DNA of 64,000 nt, from the NCBI GenBank assembly GCA_944320795.1, contig CALUIU010000007.1:1-64000 (forward strand). The letters run 5' to 3'. Shown here piece by piece: positions 1 to 7,463 of this stretch. Under the pieces are notes generated by a model. That model was not told the origin of the DNA, made no database searches, and saw only the letters and a list, made by a program, of their open reading frames with translations. Every line of letters starts with the position of its first letter. Position 1 is the first letter of the stretch. Both the position numbers and the translations under genes were made by a program. The stretch comes from Candidatus Paraprevotella stercoravium. Its GTDB lineage: Bacteria; Bacteroidota; Bacteroidia; Bacteroidales; Bacteroidaceae.

Positions 1-285
1 TGGAAATCCCTGAGAAATATCCTCAAGGACGGTGCGGCGGAGATCTCGAACAACCTCTGTGAGCAAAGGATGAAACCAGTAAAGCTGCTGCTCAAGAACT
101 GTATGAACATAGGCAGTGAGGATGCAGCAGGAAACTCGGCATTCATATTCTCCCTGATAGAAAGCTGCAAACTTAATGATATAGATCCTCAGGATTACCT
201 GAAGCACTTGTTTGAATGTATTCTTCATGGTAAGGACTGCGACAAGAAGGCTCTTCTGCCATGTTTTTATAAATCGGAATGTTAA
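1..285 (+). pseudogene. IS66-family transposase, C-terminal part (cut by window edge)
   Basis: The frame is open from base 1 to the TAA at 283-285 and encodes 94 residues. The stretch SNNLCEQRMKPVKLLLKNC, followed by GSEDAAGNSAFIFSLIESC, is the C-terminal signature of IS66-type DDE transposases: the end of the catalytic core plus the short IS66 C-terminal element. The 5' part lies outside the window, so I cannot tell whether the gene is intact. IS66 elements usually also carry two small accessory genes upstream, not visible here. I found no clear terminal inverted repeat downstream. It may be a live element or a remnant. Confidence 0.85.
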
Positions 286-319
286 AACAAAAATATTTTC
301 TTAAGGACATTTTTATTTT

Positions 320-340
320 ATCGGCTGAAAAACAGCCGAT
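320..340. repeat. 8-bp hairpin after the IS66 transposase
   Basis: ATCGGCTG at 320-327 and CAGCCGAT at 333-340 form a perfect stem around an A5 loop, 35 bases after the transposase stop. Neither side is followed by a run of T in the reading direction, so it is not a classic intrinsic terminator. The role is unknown. Confidence 0.5.
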
Positions 341-445
341 AAGATTGTCGTAGCGGAAAATAGAATGGTTACAGGAAACGGGCTCTGCTGAGGAGAACCT
401 CGTCAGCAACATGACTACGCCTATACTGATAGCAAAAACTATCCG

Positions 446-474
446 GGAGTCGTCATTGTGGCGACTCCTTTTTT
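446..474 (+). terminator. Intrinsic terminator (plus strand)
   Basis: GGAGTCG (446-452) pairs with CGACTCC (462-468) and is followed by six T. It could end transcripts from the IS66 transposase. Confidence 0.65.
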
Positions 475-511
475 GCTTTCAGGCAGGCTTTTCTGCTAAA
501 AAACTATTCCA

Positions 512-703
512 TTAGTCAGGAAACAGAGTCTTGTCGCAGGTTATGTTGGGTAGCAGCCGGTCAAAAACCTTGTGTTCCATGGCGACACTACCCATGAGCA
601 TCATCATGCTTGAAAGCATGATTTCCATTAGGTCGTGAAGACCATTTTCTTTTTCTGTATGTTTGCGCATGAGTTCAGAAATTTGTACTTTCGTGAAGTG
701 CAT
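512..703 (-). pseudogene. 5' stub of an IS256-type transposase (63 codons)
   Basis: The first 35 or so residues (FTKVQISELMRKHTEKENGL then HDLMEIMLSSMM) resemble the N-terminus of IS256-family (mutator type) transposases. After residue ~36 the resemblance stops, and the frame ends after 63 codons where a full transposase has about 400. I read it as the left end of an IS256-type element broken near base 595 by a deletion or another insertion. Upstream, around 786-815, the motif AGACACACTTTTTGAGACTG looks like the sort of sequence found at such element ends. The assignment is from memory of the family. A short unrelated ORF is the alternative. Confidence 0.4.
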
Positions 704-920
704 AGTTTTGTATATTTAGTGGTTTGGTCACTCTTAAATTACAAACTTCAGGGCTGACACGCAAGGGTCTGCCCTTTTTTACTGCTTATCAGACACACTT
801 TTTGAGACTGTATCAAGGGGGAATCTGGTAACTAATACAAGCTGTAACATACAGGTTCAACAAAAAAATGGCGACTGCTACTATTAGGTTCATAGTGACA
901 GTCGCTATTGTTGTATATAA

Positions 921-1049
921 AGGTTTAATATCTGTAGTTTGCCGAATGCTTGCATATTCCTCACAGGTGAAGATTTCTTTCTGCGAATCATGGATGGGGA
1001 GGGTGTGCAGATAGTGCTGATGATTCTTGTCGGTACGTATGACAATTCT
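921..1049 (-). pseudogene. Possible remnant of a WYL-domain regulator
   Basis: Read on the minus strand, this stretch encodes HYLHTLPIHDSQKEI followed by TCEEYASI. That resembles the LPLHxSQKEIxTxEEY motif in the C-terminal part of WYL-domain transcription regulators. The similarity starts at a residue equivalent to base ~1049 and fades after ~921. There is no DNA-binding domain and no plausible start codon of its own, because the open frame begins inside bioD. If the reading is right, it is decayed coding sequence next to the insertion-sequence debris. Chance similarity cannot be excluded. Confidence 0.25.
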
Positions 1050-1095
1050 CTGGATCTGGGACTTTTTTGTTGCGGATGTGTGAAGAAGCCATCGG

Positions 1096-1761
1096 TTAAG
1101 GTAATGGCGGCACATCCGTCAGCCGTGGAATTTCCACAAACTCCGCTTCGGGGAAGTGTTCGCTGATATACTGCTGCACATAGGCACGGGTGTCCTTGCG
1201 GATCAGGTCGTCGCCGTCGCGGTCCTCATACAGATTGTAGGCAAAGGTGTGCAGACGGATGCCGCGACGCTCGATGGCTTCCAGACTGAGCAGGATGTGA
1301 TTGATGCTGCCTAAGCGGCCCGATGCCACAAAGATGAGAGGCTGCTGGCGGTCGGCAATGTAGTCGATGGTGAGATAGCGGCGGGTGAGCGGTACCATCA
1401 GGCCGCCGGCTCCTTCAAGCAGTACCGCGTCATAGCGTTCGCTCAGGGTGTCCATAGCGCGCTCGATCTTGTCGAAGTCGATGTCACGGCCGTCGATCTC
1501 GGCAGCCAGATGCGGCGAACAGGGATAGGTGAAGATTTCGGGCATGGTGAGCCGTTCGTGGTCCTCGGGCAGCAGACCGGTGCCCATCAGGCGGCGGTGC
1601 AGCTCGATGTCCTCCGACAGCTCGGTGTTGCCGGTCTGGATAAACTTCTGGGTGATGGTGCGGATGCCGCGGGCGTTCCACTCGCGGGCCAGAAAACCGG
1701 TGGCATAGCTCTTGCCGATGCCGGTGTCCATGCCGCTGACAAAATATACGTTCTTTTTCAT
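1096..1761 (-). CDS. bioD: Dethiobiotin synthase
   Basis: BioD closes the ureido ring of 7,8-diaminopelargonate with CO2 and ATP, giving dethiobiotin in the cytoplasm. The 221-residue length is normal. The P-loop is SGMDTGIGKS at residues 9-18 (family GTDTGVGKT), the substrate lysine region is TQKFIQTG around residue 39, and EGAGGLMVP at 116-124 is the second family signature. Thr in the P-loop is replaced by Ser at the last position, a conservative change. It is the last gene of the biotin operon, starting 23 bases after the bioC stop. No terminator is obvious downstream before the insertion-sequence debris. Confidence 0.95.
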   Translation of the reverse strand: MKKNVYFVSGMDTGIGKSYATGFLAREWNARGIRTITQKFIQTGNTELSEDIELHRRLMGTGLLPEDHERLTMPEIFTYPCSPHLAAEIDGRDIDFDKIERAMDTLSERYDAVLLEGAGGLMVPLTRRYLTIDYIADRQQPLIFVASGRLGSINHILLSLEAIERRGIRLHTFAYNLYEDRDGDDLIRKDTRAYVQQYISEHFPEAEFVEIPRLTDVPPLP

Positions 1762-1784
1762 TGTTCTGTATGTTTATGCGTTGA

Positions 1785-2543
1785 TTATCTTTTTCGGGCC
1801 ACAAGGTAGACCGGATGATAGGTGAGCTGCACGCCGTCCGGCGTCGTGGCGAAGCGGTTGCGGTAGCTTTCGGCAAAGGTGCGCAGCGTGGTCTTGTTCC
1901 ACCGCTCCTTGCGGATGCCGGTCACACCGGTAGCTTTGAGGTGGTGCAGCACGCTCACGGGGTCGGGAAACGTCAGGCGGTGCAGTTCTTCGGACCGGTG
2001 AACCACCTCAAAGTCTGTTTCCAGCAGGGCGGCCCAGGCGGATGCGGAGCGATAGGGCAGCGTGGCACCGGTGAGCTGCGTCACTTCGTGCACATTCTGC
2101 GGACCGAAGGTGGAGAATACCAGATAATCGCCGGGGCGCAGAATGGCGGCGCAACGGTGGAGAAAGGCTTTGGGATGCTCCAGCCATTGCAGGGCGGAGC
2201 AGGAGACCACGGCATCGAGCGCTTCGGGCAACGGCAACTGTTCGATGTCGCCTTCGAGAAAGCGGACGGGCACTCCGGGCGCCACATTTTGCAGGGCTAT
2301 CGGGCGTACCTCGGGGCAGAGGTCGTTGAGCCACAGCTGCGCGGGACGGAAGGCTGGGGTCCAGAGGGCGGTGAAGCCGCCGGAACCGCAACCGAACTCC
2401 AGCACTTGTGCCCCGCTGCGGGGGAAGTCGGTGCCGAGCATGATGTCGGTCATGCGGCGGGCAATGCGCGCCTGTACCACAGCTTCGTCCGAATAGGTGG
2501 TGGCGGCACGGGCAAATCGGCTGCGGATCAGCGACTTGTCCAT
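1785..2543 (-). CDS. bioC: Malonyl-ACP O-methyltransferase
   Basis: BioC methylates malonyl-ACP with S-adenosylmethionine so that fatty-acid synthesis can build pimeloyl-ACP methyl ester. I place the start at the ATG giving MDKSLIRSRFARAATTYSDE, the usual BioC N-terminus (family RFxxxAxxYd). That gives 252 residues, the normal length; a longer open frame upstream is only an overlap with bioG. The SAM-binding motif I is VLEFGCGSGG at residues 47-56. The start lies inside the end of bioG (16-base overlap), which suggests translational coupling. The pairing with BioG rather than BioH is one of the known bacterial arrangements. Confidence 0.93.
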   Translation of the reverse strand: MDKSLIRSRFARAATTYSDEAVVQARIARRMTDIMLGTDFPRSGAQVLEFGCGSGGFTALWTPAFRPAQLWLNDLCPEVRPIALQNVAPGVPVRFLEGDIEQLPLPEALDAVVSCSALQWLEHPKAFLHRCAAILRPGDYLVFSTFGPQNVHEVTQLTGATLPYRSASAWAALLETDFEVVHRSEELHRLTFPDPVSVLHHLKATGVTGIRKERWNKTTLRTFAESYRNRFATTPDGVQLTYHPVYLVARKR

Positions 2544-3202
2544 AGTTCCTCCTTTCCTTCGATGAGGCCGGCAAACAGGCATTCGTCGTAGTGGGCCACT
2601 CCGGGCAGCACAAGCTGGGGGACATTGCTCCAGGCGTTCTGCTGGTTGGCTGTGGGGAAAATCAGATCCTGCGCTCCGATCAGGGCACGGTCCCAGGAGA
2701 AGGACTGCGGCTCGGGATGCGACAGAATGCGATGATGTAGGGCGGCCAGCTCGGCGCGAAGACTCTCGGGCATGCGTTGCGGACAGTGGTCCATGAAGGT
2801 CGTCAGCCCCTCGGCTGTGCCACACATGCGCCGCCGGAATTTATACAGGTTCTGTTTGGTAAAGCGAATCAGCGTGCCTTCGAAGATGGCGGACGGGATG
2901 CCGCGTGTGTCGTCGATGGGATGCATGGTGCCGTTCAGCGCCAGGCACTGCGTCAGCCGATCGGTATGGCCGGACAGGGTGCGGGCGGCGGTCCACACGC
3001 CGAGCGACCACGCCAGAAGGCGGATTTCGGTGTATGGCCCCAGCAGACTATAATCGAATGTTTCGTCGGTATAGTCGTAGCAGAGCAGGAGGTCGTAGTC
3101 TGCCGGTGGGGTATAGGGAAAGAGATGCTCGTCGGCGCCCCATCCGGCGAAGAAGAGCAACAGGCGGGGCTGTCCGGTGCGGTGAAGAAATATCTGTTTC
3201 AT
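2528..3202 (-). CDS. bioG: Pimeloyl-ACP methyl ester esterase, BioG type
   Basis: This 224-residue protein belongs to the BioG (DUF452) alpha/beta-hydrolase family. That family removes the methyl group from pimeloyl-ACP methyl ester and so ends the disguised fatty-acid phase of pimelate synthesis. The nucleophile Ser66 lies in AWSLGVW, His204 in GVAHYDE is the likely catalytic histidine, and Asp179 in GAQDLIFP may be the acid. FFAGWGADE near residue 18 is a BioG hallmark. The start MKQIFLHRTG fits family N-termini; an open frame further upstream only overlaps bioF. It sits between bioF and bioC and replaces BioH of enterobacteria. Confidence 0.9.
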   Translation of the reverse strand: MKQIFLHRTGQPRLLLFFAGWGADEHLFPYTPPADYDLLLCYDYTDETFDYSLLGPYTEIRLLAWSLGVWTAARTLSGHTDRLTQCLALNGTMHPIDDTRGIPSAIFEGTLIRFTKQNLYKFRRRMCGTAEGLTTFMDHCPQRMPESLRAELAALHHRILSHPEPQSFSWDRALIGAQDLIFPTANQQNAWSNVPQLVLPGVAHYDECLFAGLIEGKEELWTSR

Positions 3203-3246
3203 ACGGGATTTCGTTTTTAAAAGGGGATTCGGTTTCGGAACAACGG

Positions 3247-4389
3247 TCAAAGGGCCTGAATGAGCCGTTCCACATCGGCCTCGGTGAGCGAGGCGGTGAG
3301 CGACAGACGCAGGCGGGAGGTGCCTTCGGGCACGGTGGGCGGGCGCACGGGCAGTACATAGAAGCCTTTGCGGCGCATATCCTCGGCCTTGAGGATGGCC
3401 TCGTGGCTGTCGCCGATGATCACGGGCAGGATGTGGCTCTCCGACGGCGAGGTATAGCCTCTGGCCGTGAGGGCCTGCTGCACGGTGCGGCTCATGCGGA
3501 GCAGATGCTGTCGACGGTCGTCGAGTTCGGCCAGACGGAGCAGCACAAAGCGAGTCCATGCCATCTGGATGGGGGGCAGGGCGGTGGTGAAGATCAGGGT
3601 GCGCATCTTGTTGATGAGGTAACGGCGCAGCGTGTGGCTGCACACCACAAAGGCTCCCATCGAGGCCAGCGCCTTGCCCATCGTGCCGCAGAGCAGATCG
3701 ATGTCGGCCAGACAGCCCTGTTCCTCGGCAATGCCCAGTCCACGAGGTCCGCGTGCGCCCACGGCATGGGCCTCGTCCACATAGAGCAGCACATTGGGAT
3801 AGCGTTTCTTCTGGTCCACCAGCAGGGGCAGGGGGGCGATGTCGCCGTCCATGCTGAAGATGCTCTCCGTCACGATAAAGATGCGGTCGTAGTCGTGCTG
3901 ATGCTTTTCGAGCAGCTGCTCCAGTTGCCGATAGTCCTGATGACGGTAGCGGATGCAGCGGGCGGACGAAAGGCGGATGCCGTCGATGATGCTGGCATGC
4001 ACCAGTTTGTCGGCCAGGATGAGCGAACGGCTGTCGGTCAGTGCGGGCAGGATACCGGTGTTCATGTGATAGCCGCTGCTGAAGAACAGGGCGGCTTCGC
4101 GTTCATAGAGGTTGGCCAGCAGCTGTTCCACCTCGTCGTAGATGGGGTAGTTGCCCGTGAGCAGGCGTGATGAGGTGGAGGAGAACAGGCATTCTTCGGG
4201 CTTCAGGCTCTGGAGAAACTCCGTGTGCCAGTCGGTGCGGTTGCCCAGTCCCAAGTAATCGTTCGACGAGAGATTCAGCAGGCATCCCTCGGAGGTGTGC
4301 ATCCGGCACCCGTCGGGATGCAGATGCGGCAGGTCGCGCAGATTGCCACTGTCGGCGAGCCGTTGCAGTTCTTTTTCATAACTGTTCAT
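3247..4389 (-). CDS. bioF: 8-amino-7-oxononanoate synthase
   Basis: BioF condenses pimeloyl-ACP with alanine, using pyridoxal phosphate, to give 8-amino-7-oxononanoate. The PLP lysine is Lys239 in CGTMGKALASMG. The N-terminal LSSNDYLGLG and DEAHAVGARGPRGLG are family motifs. I chose the start MNSYEKELQRLADSGN, which gives 380 residues, the family length. The frame stays open to an ATG at 4548 and would add 53 residues of charged low-complexity sequence including a 10-residue near-repeat, unlike any BioF domain. No Shine-Dalgarno sequence decides the matter. The 190 bases to the bioA stop therefore hold either a non-coding spacer or an odd N-terminal tail. Confidence 0.93.
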   Translation of the reverse strand: MNSYEKELQRLADSGNLRDLPHLHPDGCRMHTSEGCLLNLSSNDYLGLGNRTDWHTEFLQSLKPEECLFSSTSSRLLTGNYPIYDEVEQLLANLYEREAALFFSSGYHMNTGILPALTDSRSLILADKLVHASIIDGIRLSSARCIRYRHQDYRQLEQLLEKHQHDYDRIFIVTESIFSMDGDIAPLPLLVDQKKRYPNVLLYVDEAHAVGARGPRGLGIAEEQGCLADIDLLCGTMGKALASMGAFVVCSHTLRRYLINKMRTLIFTTALPPIQMAWTRFVLLRLAELDDRRQHLLRMSRTVQQALTARGYTSPSESHILPVIIGDSHEAILKAEDMRRKGFYVLPVRPPTVPEGTSRLRLSLTASLTEADVERLIQAL

Positions 4390-4410
4390 CTGCTGTATTT
4401 CTGTTTGGGA

Positions 4411-4456
4411 TTCGCGTACGCTTTGCGCATCGGTTTCATGTTCGCATACGCTTTGC
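4411..4456. repeat. Imperfect 16-bp direct repeat before bioF
   Basis: TTCGCGTACGCTTTGC at 4411-4426 recurs with one change (TTCGCATACGCTTTGC) at 4441-4456, exactly 30 bases apart. In the open frame upstream of the chosen bioF start it encodes QSVRE and QSVCE repeats. The phase-preserving 30-base period would fit a translated repeat, but a spacer duplication is equally possible. Confidence 0.6.
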
Positions 4457-4579
4457 TGTTCCTCTTTATCTGTCATTGGTTTCATGATGCGGTTCTTATG
4501 GTCTTGGTCTTTCTTTTCTTGTTTGGAAACATTCTGTTTTTGGGGCATCCGGATGTGGCCTCTTGTTCTTGTCGGCGCG

Positions 4580-5887
4580 TTACTCCGAATAGTTCTCGGG
4601 TTCGGCCACGATTTTGAGCAGACCTTCGGTCAGGCGGCTCAGTTCCTCCGGACGGATGATGAAGGGAGGCATGATGTAGACCAGGCGGCCGAAGGGGCGC
4701 ACCCAGATGCCTTCTTCCACAAAGCGGCGTTGCATACGGGCCATGTTGACCGGCTGGTGGGTTTCGAGCACACCGATGGCACCCAGCACGCGCACGTCGG
4801 CTACCTGAGGCAGAGCACGGGCGGGAGCGAGTTCGCGGCGCATCTGTTCTTCGATGCGGGCCACCTTTTCCTGCCATCCGTAGGACAGGAGCAGTTCGAT
4901 GGAGGCTTTGGCCACGGCACAGGCCATGGGGTTGCCCATAAACGTAGGGCCGTGCATGAAGGCGTGGGGCTCATGGGCGGAGATGGTACCGGCTACCTGA
5001 TCGGTGGTGAGTACGGCCGAGAAGGTCATGTAACCGCCGGTCAGCGCCTTGCCGATACACATGATGTCGGGCTTTACGCCGGCATGTTCCCAGGCAAAGA
5101 GTTTGCCCGTGCGACCGAATCCTGTGGCGATTTCGTCGAAAATGAGCAGCAGACCGTACTGGCGGCAGAGCTTTTCGGCCTCACGCAGATAGTTGGGATG
5201 ATAGAAGCGCATGCCTCCGGCTCCCTGCACGATAGGCTCCAGAATGAGGGCGGCCAGATGCCGGTGATGGGCTTCGATGGTCTGGCGCAACGGCTCGATG
5301 TCGTGCTCGTCCCACACTCCGTCGAAACGGCTCTGCGGAGCGGGCACAAAGTGGCGCACGGGCAGAGCACTGCCGAAAAGACTGTGCATGCCGGTCACGG
5401 GATCGCACACGGACATGGCATTCCACGTGTCGCCGTGATAGCCCGAACGGATGGTCACGAAGTTGTTCTTCTCCGGACGACCGCAGGCATACTGATACTG
5501 TACGGCCATCTTGAGGGCTACTTCCACCGCCACGGAACCGCTGTCGGCATAGAAAATCTTCTGCATGTTGTCCGGAACGAGGCGCAGCAGGAGGCGTCCC
5601 AGTTCAATGGCGGGATCGTGGGTCAGTCCGCCGAACATCACATGGGCCATCTTCTGGAGCTGTTCCTCGATGGCACGGTTCAGAACCGGATGATTGTAGC
5701 CGTGCACGGCGCACCACCAGGAGGACATGCCCTCGATGAGTTGCGTGCCGTCTTCAAGGGTAATGGTGCAGCCCTCGGCACTGCGCACCTTATATGTGGG
5801 CAACGGGTTGGTGGTGGAGGTATAGGGATGCCACAGGTGGTCGTGGTCGAACGTGTCGAACAGGATAGAATCGGAATGAGTAAGCAT
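4580..5887 (-). CDS. bioA: Adenosylmethionine-8-amino-7-oxononanoate aminotransferase
   Basis: BioA transfers an amino group from S-adenosylmethionine to 8-amino-7-oxononanoate, making 7,8-diaminopelargonate. The protein has 435 residues, normal for the class-III aminotransferase fold. The PLP lysine is Lys280 in [11 protein letters not shown], preceded by the carboxylate motif [30 protein letters not shown] near residue 53 is the BioA-specific substrate pocket, whose two tryptophans separate it from other class-III enzymes. It starts 54 bases after the bioB stop and belongs to the same transcript. Confidence 0.96.
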   Translation of the reverse strand: MLTHSDSILFDTFDHDHLWHPYTSTTNPLPTYKVRSAEGCTITLEDGTQLIEGMSSWWCAVHGYNHPVLNRAIEEQLQKMAHVMFGGLTHDPAIELGRLLLRLVPDNMQKIFYADSGSVAVEVALKMAVQYQYACGRPEKNNFVTIRSGYHGDTWNAMSVCDPVTGMHSLFGSALPVRHFVPAPQSRFDGVWDEHDIEPLRQTIEAHHRHLAALILEPIVQGAGGMRFYHPNYLREAEKLCRQYGLLLIFDEIATGFGRTGKLFAWEHAGVKPDIMCIGKALTGGYMTFSAVLTTDQVAGTISAHEPHAFMHGPTFMGNPMACAVAKASIELLLSYGWQEKVARIEEQMRRELAPARALPQVADVRVLGAIGVLETHQPVNMARMQRRFVEEGIWVRPFGRLVYIMPPFIIRPEELSRLTEGLLKIVAEPENYSE

Positions 5888-5941
5888 GGTTTTTCTTGTT
5901 TGATTGTTTGTTCTTTAAATAAAGTACTGTCGGAAACTAGT

Positions 5942-6925
5942 TTAGAGTTGGTATCCGGCTTCAGTGAAACGCTTCTTGTCTTCGTCAATGCCGGAGCCGA
6001 GGGTGGTGAGCAGGTCGCCTACAATGGCGGCGTTGATTCCGGCGTGGAGCATGCGCTGTAGGGTGTCTTCGCTCAGACGGGCACGACCGCCGGCCAGGCG
6101 CAGATAGGCCTTGGGATGGATCAGACGGTAGAGGGCCACGGTGCGTAGGATCTCTTCGTCGCTGAGCAGCGGGGTGTCGCCCAATGGGGTACCGGGGATG
6201 GGGTGCAGGATGTTGATGGGGATGGAACGGGTGTCGAGTTCGCGCAGCTTGAAGGCCAGCTCGATGCGTTGCTCCTCGCTCTCGCCCATGCCCACGATGC
6301 CGCCGCAACAGATTTCCATGCCGGCGCGCTGGGCGGCGTGCAGGGTTTCAATCTTGTCGGCCTGACTGTGGGTGGTGCACAGAGTATCGAAGTAGGAGGG
6401 TGCGGTTTCCAGATTGCAGTGGTAGCGCTCCACACCGGCTTCACGCAGACGGACGAGCTGTTCCTCGGTGGCCAGACCGAGCGAAGCACACACCCGGATG
6501 CGGCTCTTGGCCTTCAGGGCGCGTACCCGACTGCAAATTTCGTTCACCTCACGGTCGGAGGGTTTCTTGCCGCTGGTGACGAGCGAGAAGCGTTCCACCC
6601 CCTTGGACTCGTTGTGCAGTCCGTGCTCGATGATGGTATCCTCGGATACCAGTCCGTACACCTCGGCATTCGTGCCGTAATGGGCCGACTGGGCGCACCA
6701 TTTGCAATTCTCGCTACAACGCCCGGACTTGGCGTTGATGATGGAGCACATATCAAAGTGGCGGCTGGCACAGGCCACGGTGATCTCGTGCGCGGCCTGA
6801 CATAGGGCTTCGGTGCCCCGGGCGTCATTCAGTCCGGCGGCCAGAGCCAGGATCTCTTCCTGACCGGCTTCTTCGCCTTGTAATATTCTCTGTTTCAGTT
6901 TCTCCAATACTTCTGGTAGTTTCAT
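5942..6925 (-). CDS. bioB: Biotin synthase
   Basis: BioB is the radical-SAM enzyme that inserts sulfur into dethiobiotin. The radical-SAM cluster ligands are Cys70, Cys74 and Cys77 in SGRCSENCKWCAQS. The later motifs NLETAPSYF, CCGGIVGMGE, NILHPIPGTP and RLAGGRARL are all family signatures. Length is 327 residues. Its ATG overlaps the stop of the upstream 149-codon leader ORF as ATGA, and no TAnnTTTG box lies between that ORF's internal terminator and the start. Expression of bioB, and so of the whole operon, should depend on reading through that terminator. Confidence 0.96.
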   Translation of the reverse strand: MKLPEVLEKLKQRILQGEEAGQEEILALAAGLNDARGTEALCQAAHEITVACASRHFDMCSIINAKSGRCSENCKWCAQSAHYGTNAEVYGLVSEDTIIEHGLHNESKGVERFSLVTSGKKPSDREVNEICSRVRALKAKSRIRVCASLGLATEEQLVRLREAGVERYHCNLETAPSYFDTLCTTHSQADKIETLHAAQRAGMEICCGGIVGMGESEEQRIELAFKLRELDTRSIPINILHPIPGTPLGDTPLLSDEEILRTVALYRLIHPKAYLRLAGGRARLSEDTLQRMLHAGINAAIVGDLLTTLGSGIDEDKKRFTEAGYQL

Positions 6926-7371
6926 AATCTGTCGGTTTTATAGCATTCTTGCAAACGTTCCAATTCCTTCGGGGTCGGAGAATGCTTTGAGTTTATAGAA
7001 AAAACAGTGCGTCCTGCGCTCCGGCCGGTTAAGGGCTGAAGCGCAGGACGCACTGCGATATAGTTATCAATAAGGTATGAAGCAGCCGGAACCGCCGGGA
7101 TCGTCGGTTCAACAAGCAGCATCAGTTCCAGTTCGGGAGTTCCGATATCGGGGGGAGCGAGCTCGGTTTCGGTCGCTTCGTAGCCGGGAATATAGTGGCG
7201 CATCTCGCACACGGTGTATTTGGCTACCTTGCAGAGCGAAGCCTCGGTAATGCTCTTTCCCACACGACTGATGACGACCTCGCGGCCCAGGCTGGCAAAG
7301 GCAGCATAGGCTTTCCGGCTCCACTGGCGGAAACGGATTACGGGGCGGATATGTCGTGACATTCGGTTCAT
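6922..7371 (-). CDS. Leader ORF of the biotin operon, unknown function (149 codons)
   Basis: I do not recognise this protein. It begins MNRMSRHIRPVIRFRQWSRK; the second methionine (base 7362) is an equally good start, since the promoter box at 7377-7384 would start RNA close to base 7370. The N-terminal third is basic and aromatic (RFRQWSRKAYAAFASLGREV), the middle is acidic (ATETELAPPDIGTPELELML), and there is no signal peptide or clear membrane segment. I have a vague memory of short Bacteroidales ORFs with this QWSRKAYAAFASLG start, but no function. The stop overlaps the bioB start (ATGA). A perfect terminator hairpin lies in the coding sequence at 7005-7055, so a terminated RNA would have no stop codon. 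A regulatory role is inference. Confidence 0.65.
   Translation of the reverse strand: MNRMSRHIRPVIRFRQWSRKAYAAFASLGREVVISRVGKSITEASLCKVAKYTVCEMRHYIPGYEATETELAPPDIGTPELELMLLVEPTIPAVPAASYLIDNYIAVRPALQPLTGRSAGRTVFSINSKHSPTPKELERLQECYKTDRL
6999..7055 (-). terminator. Perfect intrinsic terminator inside the bioB leader ORF (possible attenuator)
   Basis: CAGTGCGTCCTGCGCT (7005-7020) pairs perfectly with AGCGCAGGACGCACTG (7040-7055): 16 bp, GC-rich, 19-base loop. In the minus direction the stem is followed by TTTTTTC. This is a textbook intrinsic terminator pointing toward bioB, whose ATG lies about 70 bases further on. It lies in frame within the leader ORF, which continues past it. Attenuation of the biotin operon is the natural reading. 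Confidence 0.85.
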
Positions 7372-7376
7372 CAGGG

Positions 7377-7384
7377 CAAAGATA
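7377..7384 (-). promoter_or_regulatory. -7 box of the biotin operon
   Basis: TATCTTTG on the minus strand fits the Bacteroides -7 consensus TAnnTTTG. RNA would begin near 7370, at or just before the leader ORF start, so the leader message is nearly leaderless. Its -33 region falls in the inverted repeat at 7391-7434. Confidence 0.7.
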
Positions 7385-7385
7385 C

Positions 7386-7434
7386 AAAAAAAATGGTTTT
7401 TAAAACGCTTTTAAAGGTGTTTTAAAAACCATTT
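7386..7434 (-). terminator. 15-bp inverted repeat with T tract, overlapping the biotin promoter
   Basis: AAATGGTTTTTAAAA (7391-7405) and TTTTAAAAACCATTT (7420-7434) pair perfectly around a 14-base loop, followed by T5 in the minus direction. It would terminate the broken LamG gene. Because it covers the -33 region of the biotin promoter, it could also be a repressor site. Confidence 0.65.
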
Positions 7435-7463
7435 AATATTAGGGTCCAAAAGGGATTCGGGGA

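Noticed and set aside
320-340. Hairpin as the terminator of the IS66 transposase
   Set aside because: No T run follows it; the stem with T6 at 446-474 is a better terminator.
813-1115. 100-codon minus-strand frame as a complete gene
   Set aside because: It starts inside bioD and mixes a possible WYL remnant with unrelated hydrophobic sequence; only the 921-1049 part is reported, as a remnant.
1815-2591. 258-codon plus-strand frame across bioC
   Set aside because: Antisense shadow; composition is low-complexity and has no family signature.
2905-4170. 421-codon plus-strand frame across bioF and bioG
   Set aside because: Antisense shadow of the GC-rich biotin genes; no recognisable domain.
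4484-6061. 525-codon open frame on the plus strand across bioA
   Set aside because: It runs antisense to bioA, reads as Gly/His/Ala-rich sequence without motifs, and is a by-product of the GC-rich codon use of bioA.
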